NCBI GenBank assembly: GCA_002455375.1
Contig: DKKR01000003.1
Span: 42,252 to 54,313, forward strand
DNA from: Bacteroidetes bacterium UBA6661
Lineage (GTDB): Bacteria > Bacteroidota > Bacteroidia > AKYH767-A > OLB10
Direction of reading: 5' to 3'
DNA: 12,062 nucleotides
Every line of letters begins with the position of its first letter. Position 1 is the stretch's first letter. This document shows, piece by piece, positions 1-4,941 of this stretch. The notes under the pieces are model-generated. The model saw only the letters and a program-made list of their open reading frames with translations, was not told where the DNA came from and did not search any database. The position numbers and the translations under genes were made by a program.

Positions 1-1594
1 TATAGGTGCTGTTGCTGTTAAGGGTAATCCAACTTCATTGCTTGAAAATAATTCAATTGCTTTATTACAATTGAAGGATCAAAAGAAGTCATTGACTCAA
101 TTATTGTCTTTAAGTAAAAAACTTTCAAAAAATAAGGAAGTCAATGCTGTAGAAAAATTTCGTAATCATGAAATACGCTTTTTGAATTGTGATGGTCTTC
201 TGCCGGCAATGTTTGGAAATGCTTTTACTGTTATCAGAAAAAATTATTTTACAACGCATAACGGGTTTATAATATTTGCCAATAAACCAAGTCAGTTGCG
301 CGGGTTTATTGATGATGTTGAAGATAAAGAAATGTTTAATAAGAGTGAAGTATATCAGCAGAATAAGGCAGTTTTGTCAGAAGGCATGTCTTATGCATTA
401 TTCTTAAGACCGACTAATCTCAATTCATATTTTCAATCTGTTGCAAATAGTAGCACACTTAAAGCATTGGCGGCAACAGACCTGATGTATAAGCTTAGTA
501 GTTTTTATTATTACATACAACCAGGTGTTTCCGGAAAGGCAGAATGTAATTTTAGAGTTGTTATACAGCAAAAGCAAGAACAAAAAGTATCTGAACCCAA
601 ATGGTCTTTCTTCGCTGATTCTGCAATTCAATGTGGTCCATTTATTTTTAATAGCGACAATGGAATATCAATCCTGTTTCAGGATTCAACAAAAAGTTTA
701 ATTTGCTTAGATGAAAGCGGAAATGTAAGTTGGAAAACAACTATCAATGGATTTATTAACGGAGATATTTCTCAGACCGTTAATGACCAGTTGGGATTAT
801 TGCAACTTGTTTGTAGTACAGATGACAGCATATATATGTTTAATCAAAATGGTGTTTTGCCTGCACGATATCCGTTTAAGCTGCCTGTTCAATCGCGCAA
901 TGGTGTTGTGGCTTCACCTAATGCCAATGTTCTGTTTGTAGCAGGTGAGAATAATTTAATGTATGTATTTGATCCCGGCAGCAGGCCTTCACAAAATTGG
1001 AATACAGTTCAACTTAACGGTAACTTATTTAATGCATCAATTGATGCATCAGGTAGGTTTGTTTACATAATGGATGGCGATAAGCTAAGGCTATATTCAA
1101 CAGATGGCAAGCTGATTTTATCTATGCCATCAGCAGAGTATAAAGTAAATTCAATACAATGGGTTAATGACTCTGTGCCATCACTCTTTATGCTGAATAA
1201 TAAAGGAAACATTGTTGTTTGGAATACAGATGGCACATATAAAATTGCGTCAGGTGATAGTGCTTTTGATATGGCAGCAACATGTGGTACAGGAACAGCA
1301 AGAATGTGGTACACTATTAAAGGTAAGGAGTTGAAGATTTTGGATTACACCTTCAAAGCTATTCAGAACGCAGATTTAAGTAAGATTGTATTTAACGCCA
1401 TGCAGCTTTTTGATACAGGCAATGAAATTTTATGTATCCTTAAAGATGCTGAAAACATTGCAATTTGCAGAGGTGATTTGAAAATATTGCCACAGGTAAT
1501 TCCCGCAGTAAGTTTTGCTGTTAAAACATTTCAGGGAAAAACCTATTTGATTTCTCGCACAGGGAATGGCAAACTTATCTTGTATGTGCTTTAA
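1..1594 (+). CDS. DUF3352-like / beta-propeller protein, 5'-truncated
   Basis: The reading frame is already open at the left edge (codons from base 2 read IGAVAVKGNPTSLLENN), so the true start lies upstream and the TTG at 38 is not a start. About 531 residues are visible. The first ~175 (to about base 540) resemble DUF3352-type proteins of Bacteroidota: a display strand (FTTHNGFIIFANKPSQLRGFI), then a helix-rich stretch containing LSEGMSYALFLRP. From about base 595 (KWSFFADSAIQCGPF) it becomes a repeated four-strand pattern typical of PQQ/WD-like propellers, with blades such as LICLDESGNVSWKT, DDSIYMFNQNGVLPARYPF, NLMYVFDPGS, LRLYSTDGKLI and GNIVVWNTDGTYK. Family knowledge: such proteins are usually envelope-anchored by an N-terminal membrane segment, which cannot be seen here. 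Molecular function is unknown. The gene is convergent with the serine hydrolase and overlaps its stop codon. I am sure of the CDS and propeller, less sure of the DUF3352 name. Confidence 0.85.
   Translation, partial: IGAVAVKGNPTSLLENNSIALLQLKDQKKSLTQLLSLSKKLSKNKEVNAVEKFRNHEIRFLNCDGLLPAMFGNAFTVIRKNYFTTHNGFIIFANKPSQLRGFIDDVEDKEMFNKSEVYQQNKAVLSEGMSYALFLRPTNLNSYFQSVANSSTLKALAATDLMYKLSSFYYYIQPGVSGKAECNFRVVIQQKQEQKVSEPKWSFFADSAIQCGPFIFNSDNGISILFQDSTKSLICLDESGNVSWKTTINGFINGDISQTVNDQLGLLQLVCSTDDSIYMFNQNGVLPARYPFKLPVQSRNGVVASPNANVLFVAGENNLMYVFDPGSRPSQNWNTVQLNGNLFNASIDASGRFVYIMDGDKLRLYSTDGKLILSMPSAEYKVNSIQWVNDSVPSLFMLNNKGNIVVWNTDGTYKIASGDSAFDMAATCGTGTARMWYTIKGKELKILDYTFKAIQNADLSKIVFNAMQLFDTGNEILCILKDAENIAICRGDLKILPQVIPAVSFAVKTFQGKTYLISRTGNGKLILYVL
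1032..1049. repeat. 18-bp perfect palindrome inside the propeller gene
   Basis: ATGCATCAATTGATGCAT is its own reverse complement and has no loop. It encodes the repeated Ala-Ser of N-A-S-I-D-A-S in a propeller blade (gca tca att gat gca tca). It could be a dyad binding site, but reuse of the same two codons flanking att-gat explains it as well. Confidence 0.5.
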
Positions 1595-3114
1595 TTATTT
1601 TGTTTGGTAAACTTGTAATACTGATAGTCAATAAAATCATTTACTTTAACAGTGATGTTGTTTACCTTCCCATTAACAACTTCAATAGGAAAAGGGTGGA
1701 TGCCATACGTAGGATCGTTAAAAGTGCACAGTAATGATTTTTCAGAGAGTGGTTTTAGCGCGCCACGCAATTTTGGGTGATGCGAAAAATACATCATTAG
1801 TCCTGATTTTTCTATTTTGATTTCTATTTCTCCATATACCTCATTGAAGTATTTTCCAACCAATGCAGCATCTGCAACACTAAGATGCACTTCTGCATTT
1901 GCTTGCTTTTTCAAGTTCTGAATTTCTTCCGACTCAGTAATATTGTTTTTTGAATAAATGCCAAAATAGTTTTCGCTAACATTCGTGTAGGCTTGTTTTG
2001 CAAAATAATTTATCAGTTGTTGGCGCAATGCTCCATAAAACCAATTAGCATCTGTATTGGTCAGAATAACAAAACCGGCATTCAGTTCAGGTAATAAAGT
2101 GGTGTTGGTTACAAAGCCGTTAGCTCCGCCATCATGAGATACAATTTTATAACCATACATATCTTCTGACTTCCAACCAAGTCCGTAATTTTGAAAGTGA
2201 TTGGAAGGCATACGTGCAGAGCCTGATTCTCTAACAATCATATAAGAATTTTGAGTAGTGTTAATCACTACAGATGGAATTACTTCTTTGTTTTCATATT
2301 TTCCTTTATTTAATTGCATCATTATCCAGTGTGAGATATCGTTAACACATGAGTTAATTGATGCGCATGCACCAATGTTATCAATGTTTGCGTAATCTAA
2401 TAATACTAATTTGTTGTCAACAAGTGTGTATGGTTTTGCTGCATTCCCATCAGTTACAATTTTTTGATGATAAACACTGCTCCGATTCATCTGTAAAGGT
2501 TTAAAAAAATGATAGTCAAAAAAATCTTGCCATGAGGTATCAGTAACTGCTTTGATAACCTCACCTGCTGTTACGTATCCCATATTACAATATCCATACT
2601 TGTCTCGAAACTCATTGACGGGCTGAACATTTCTCATGTTTTTTATTAATGCATCTGTTGTCATGTTGCAATCCCAATTCAGGAAATCACTTTGAAAGGT
2701 ATAAAAACCAATTCGATGGCAGAGGATATCTTTAATCGTAACCATATTAGTTGCACATGGGTCTTTAAGTTGAAACCAGGGGAGATATTTAGTTACTTTA
2801 TCATCCAATGAAATCCGTTTTTGATTAGCTAAGAGTGCTAATGCAGTTCCTGTGAAAGCCTTTGTATTGCTGGCAATCTGAAATAAGGTAAACTCATCTA
2901 CCTTGTCCGGTTTCCCTATTTCCCTCACGCCATAACCTTTCATAGCTAGTACTTTCCCATCTTTTACTATGGCAATAGCAACACCGGGAATTTGCCATTT
3001 TTGCATTTCACGATTAATGTAACTGTCAAGACTGTCTTTTATAAAATTGTCTTGTGAAAATGTTTGAAAGGTGGTTAACGATGTTAACAAAATAAGACAT
3101 AAGAATTTTCTCAT
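1591..3114 (-). CDS. Exported serine hydrolase, beta-lactamase class C family, with DUF3471-like C-terminus
   Basis: A 507-residue penicillin-binding-protein-fold hydrolase. Residues 1-20 form a signal peptide (MRKFLCLILL..TFQTFS|QD), so it should act in the periplasm or beyond. Catalytic motifs of the class C/esterase family are present: S82-N-T-K85 (nucleophile Ser and general-base Lys), Y175-C-N177, and H327-D-G-G in place of the KTG of true beta-lactamases. LCHRIGF (131-137) is the usual conserved stretch between the first two. Residues ~415-503 match a DUF3471-type C-terminal domain (VGKYFNEVYGEIEIKIE). Family members include D-amino-acid or DD-peptidases, esterases and beta-lactamases; the HxG motif favours esterase or peptidase activity over antibiotic hydrolysis, but the substrate cannot be read from sequence. 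The ATG at 3112-3114 is directly followed by the signal peptide, supporting this start. The gene is divergent from the yggS operon and convergent with the propeller gene. Confidence 0.93.
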   Translation of the reverse strand: MRKFLCLILLTSLTTFQTFSQDNFIKDSLDSYINREMQKWQIPGVAIAIVKDGKVLAMKGYGVREIGKPDKVDEFTLFQIASNTKAFTGTALALLANQKRISLDDKVTKYLPWFQLKDPCATNMVTIKDILCHRIGFYTFQSDFLNWDCNMTTDALIKNMRNVQPVNEFRDKYGYCNMGYVTAGEVIKAVTDTSWQDFFDYHFFKPLQMNRSSVYHQKIVTDGNAAKPYTLVDNKLVLLDYANIDNIGACASINSCVNDISHWIMMQLNKGKYENKEVIPSVVINTTQNSYMIVRESGSARMPSNHFQNYGLGWKSEDMYGYKIVSHDGGANGFVTNTTLLPELNAGFVILTNTDANWFYGALRQQLINYFAKQAYTNVSENYFGIYSKNNITESEEIQNLKKQANAEVHLSVADAALVGKYFNEVYGEIEIKIEKSGLMMYFSHHPKLRGALKPLSEKSLLCTFNDPTYGIHPFPIEVVNGKVNNITVKVNDFIDYQYYKFTKQNN

Positions 3115-3133
3115 TTCGATAAATTTAATGTAT

Positions 3134-3141
3134 CAAATGTA
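3134..3141 (-). promoter_or_regulatory. Possible Bacteroidota -7 promoter box for the serine hydrolase
   Basis: Read on the minus strand this is TACATTTG, a full match to the Bacteroidota -7 consensus TAnnTTTG, 19 bp upstream of the hydrolase ATG. I see no convincing -33 TTG element at the expected distance upstream, and one such octamer in AT-rich DNA can occur by chance. Confidence 0.35.
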
Positions 3142-3205
3142 TGGAATTTTAAATAAGTAAGCACCTGCATTGTAGTTTATCCGGAATGCCGGTTCTACTT
3201 TCTGA

Positions 3206-3244
3206 AAGCAAGCTATGCCAATGGGTGTGGCTTGCTTATTTTTT
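3206..3244 (+). terminator. Hairpin plus T-run, intrinsic-terminator-like, + strand
   Basis: AAGCAAGC (3206-3213) pairs perfectly with GCTTGCTT (3230-3237). The interior continues to pair with G-U wobbles (3214-3219 with 3224-3229), giving a 14-bp stem closed by the tetraloop AAUG. It is followed by A and six T (3239-3244). The wobbles become A-C mismatches on the other strand and the T-run lies only on this side, so the element is made for + strand RNA. There is no annotated + strand gene immediately upstream. It therefore terminates a short unknown transcript, acts as an attenuator in the yggS leader, or blocks read-through into the operon. Confidence 0.65.
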
Positions 3245-3245
3245 G

Positions 3246-3261
3246 TAGAAAGATTTTTCTA
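3246..3261 (+). repeat. Small inverted repeat in the yggS upstream region
   Basis: TAGAAA (3246-3251) and TTTCTA (3256-3261) are exact inverted arms around a 4-nt loop, GATT. The left arm shares bases with GTAGAA (3245-3250), which is complementary to TTCTAC at 3193-3198 on the far side of the terminator-like hairpin. Two alternative pairings are therefore possible. Whether either forms in the cell is unknown. Confidence 0.3.
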
Positions 3262-3308
3262 AACTGTAAATGAGTCTCAGATAAATTACGAATTTTACCG
3301 TTGATTAT

Positions 3309-3977
3309 ATGACTCAGATGTTTAATACAGAAAAATACAAGAAACTATGTGAAGAGTTGTTGCCCTATAAAGCCAGCCTTATTGCAGTTACCAAAACAAA
3401 ACCGGTTTCAGATATTGAGACTGCCATTCAAAATGGACAAAAACTATTTGGCGAAAATTATGTTCAGGAGTTGGTGGAGAAGGTGCCAGTATTATCGAAA
3501 AATATCCAATGGCATTTTATCGGGAATCTACAACGCAACAAAGTGAAGCAGATTGCACCATTTATCCACACAGTTCAAACTGTTGACAGCAAAAAACTTT
3601 TACATGATTTAGATAAACATGCTGCAGCAAATAACAGAGTAATTAAAATCCTTTTGCAGGTGCATATTGCAAAAGAAGAAACAAAGTTTGGGTTTTCTGT
3701 TCCTGAAGTGCAAATGTTGATTGATGAAGGTGTATTTCAACAATACAACAATATTAGTTTTAATGGATTGATGGGAATGGCAACCAACACAGATGATACT
3801 TCGCAGGTACGTTCTGAGTTTAAACAATTGTATGGATTGTATAAATCAATTTCCGGTGCATTTGACAGAAGTGAATCTCCGGTATTAAGTATGGGCATGA
3901 CATCCGATTATAAAATTGCACTTGATGAAGGAAGTAATATGATTCGAATAGGTTCAGCGCTTTTTGGCAGCAGATAG
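3309..3977 (+). CDS. yggS: YggS/PLPBP-family pyridoxal 5'-phosphate-binding protein
   Basis: A 222-residue cytosolic protein, close to the usual 220-240 of the family. It has the single-domain alanine-racemase-like TIM-barrel fold that carries PLP but has no established enzymatic reaction; the family's role is PLP homeostasis, with effects on amino- and keto-acid balance. Hallmarks: AVTKTKP with the Schiff-base lysine K29, GENYVQE at 48-54, WHFIGNLQRNK at 68-78, a VQTVDS strand, GLMGMAT, SMGMTSDY (194-201) and RIGSALFG (213-220), the last two forming the phosphate-binding end. The start is ATG 3309; a second in-frame ATG at 3318 (Met4) is also possible. It is the first gene of a compact + strand unit, with the permease ATG 4 nt past its stop. 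Upstream lies the structured 194-bp intergenic region. Confidence 0.96.
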   Translation: MTQMFNTEKYKKLCEELLPYKASLIAVTKTKPVSDIETAIQNGQKLFGENYVQELVEKVPVLSKNIQWHFIGNLQRNKVKQIAPFIHTVQTVDSKKLLHDLDKHAAANNRVIKILLQVHIAKEETKFGFSVPEVQMLIDEGVFQQYNNISFNGLMGMATNTDDTSQVRSEFKQLYGLYKSISGAFDRSESPVLSMGMTSDYKIALDEGSNMIRIGSALFGSR

Positions 3978-3981
3978 TTGT

Positions 3982-4938
3982 ATGGGGTTGTTATTTGCAC
4001 TTGTCACAACACTTTCATGGTCTATTGGTATTTTTCCATTTACAGAAGCCAGCCGTAGGTTGGGCATCAATTCTCTAAACCATTTCAGATTATTTCTTGC
4101 TGTAATTTTACTTTTCGTAACAGCATTTTTGATAAATCATTCAGAGTTTATCAATCTTTTCAATGCACAATATGTTCAGGCTTGGATTTGGTTTGGACTA
4201 TCTGGTGTTGTTGGATTAGCATTAGGCGATTATTTTTATTTTGGTCTTTATGCAATAATGGGGGCCAGGATAGGAAGTATCTTTTCTACACTTTCTCCTG
4301 CAGCAGCTTTAGTAACATCTTATTTTTTTGTTGATGAGCGCATTAATTTTATTGGTGTTATCGGAATATTTCTCACTATGGCAGGGGTAGTATTTATATC
4401 AGTTTCAAAGAGTGAAAGTTTTTCAGCAGAAAAAGGGCGGTACGGCAGTGATGTTAAAGGTGTTTTGTTTGGCGTACTTGCAGCGTTTTGCCAAGGGGTA
4501 GGGTTGGTGCTCGCCAAGAAAGGTTTTGTTGTCTTGGAGCAGGAAGGAAAGTTTATTCATCCTATTAATGCTACATTTGTAAGAATGGTTGTTTCGCTGA
4601 CAACATTAGTCTTAATAACAACAATTTTCAGAAAGTGGTCTGATGTTTTGCGACCACTAAAATCAAATAGTGCAGGACTTAAATATGCAGCTGTAGGAAC
4701 TTTTTTCGGACCTGTTTTTGGCGTTTGTATGTCGCTTTACACAATTACACTGCTTGAAGCTACGGTTGCACAAACAATTTTTTCATTGGTGCCTGTTGTG
4801 GCAGCATTAATTGCCCGCTATTTCTATAAAGAAAAATTTACTTTAGCATCAGTAATTGCAACATTAATTGCTGTTGCCGGTGTGGTGTTGTTGATAAGGC
4901 GTAATGAAGTTCTTGAATGTATGTATAAAATTAATTGA
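3982..4938 (+). CDS. EamA/DMT-superfamily 10-TM permease
   Basis: A 318-residue integral inner-membrane protein made of two EamA repeats. Hydrophobic segments lie near residues 2-20, 33-51, 67-85, 96-115, 121-141, 159-178, 199-216, 235-252, 262-279 and 288-305. Both repeats end with the family signature: STLSPAAALVTSYFFVDERI (102-121) and, in the second copy, a stretch around SLVPVVAALIARYFYKEKF (268-286). Family members export amino acids, nucleosides or other small metabolites; no substrate can be assigned here. I chose ATG 3982 because a membrane segment follows at once and it sits 4 nt after the yggS stop. An upstream TTG at 3964 would add only six residues (MAADSC) and overlap yggS. The peptidase ATG lies 3 nt past the stop. 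Co-transcription with yggS hints at amino-acid-related export, but this is inference. Confidence 0.93.
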   Translation: MGLLFALVTTLSWSIGIFPFTEASRRLGINSLNHFRLFLAVILLFVTAFLINHSEFINLFNAQYVQAWIWFGLSGVVGLALGDYFYFGLYAIMGARIGSIFSTLSPAAALVTSYFFVDERINFIGVIGIFLTMAGVVFISVSKSESFSAEKGRYGSDVKGVLFGVLAAFCQGVGLVLAKKGFVVLEQEGKFIHPINATFVRMVVSLTTLVLITTIFRKWSDVLRPLKSNSAGLKYAAVGTFFGPVFGVCMSLYTITLLEATVAQTIFSLVPVVAALIARYFYKEKFTLASVIATLIAVAGVVLLIRRNEVLECMYKIN

Positions 4939-4941
4939 GTA

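Larger units (their letters stand above)
3115..3308. other. Divergent intergenic region, 194 bp
   Basis: This is the only sizeable non-coding gap. From left to right: the -7-like box for the minus-strand hydrolase (3134-3141), a small GC palindrome CCGGaatgCCGG (3181-3192), the hairpin with T-run (3206-3244), a short inverted repeat (3246-3261), and an AT-rich stretch up to the yggS ATG. No complete consensus promoter for yggS is visible. Confidence 0.6.

Noticed and set aside
38..40. TTG as the start of the first gene
   Set aside because: The same frame is open to the window edge (12 codons before it) and the protein lacks the expected N-terminal part, so the gene is truncated by the window.
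1591..3114. Antibiotic-resistance beta-lactamase
   Set aside because: The SxxK and YxN motifs are shared by many esterases and peptidases; the third motif is HDGG rather than KTG and a DUF3471-like tail is present, so resistance cannot be claimed.
3296..3303. TACCGTTG as a -7 promoter box for yggS
   Set aside because: It has one mismatch to TAnnTTTG, ends only 5 bp before the ATG, and no -33 element is seen.
3964..3966. TTG start for the EamA permease, overlapping yggS
   Set aside because: It adds six polar residues in front of the first membrane helix; the ATG at 3982 gives the usual family N-terminus and a 4-nt gap.
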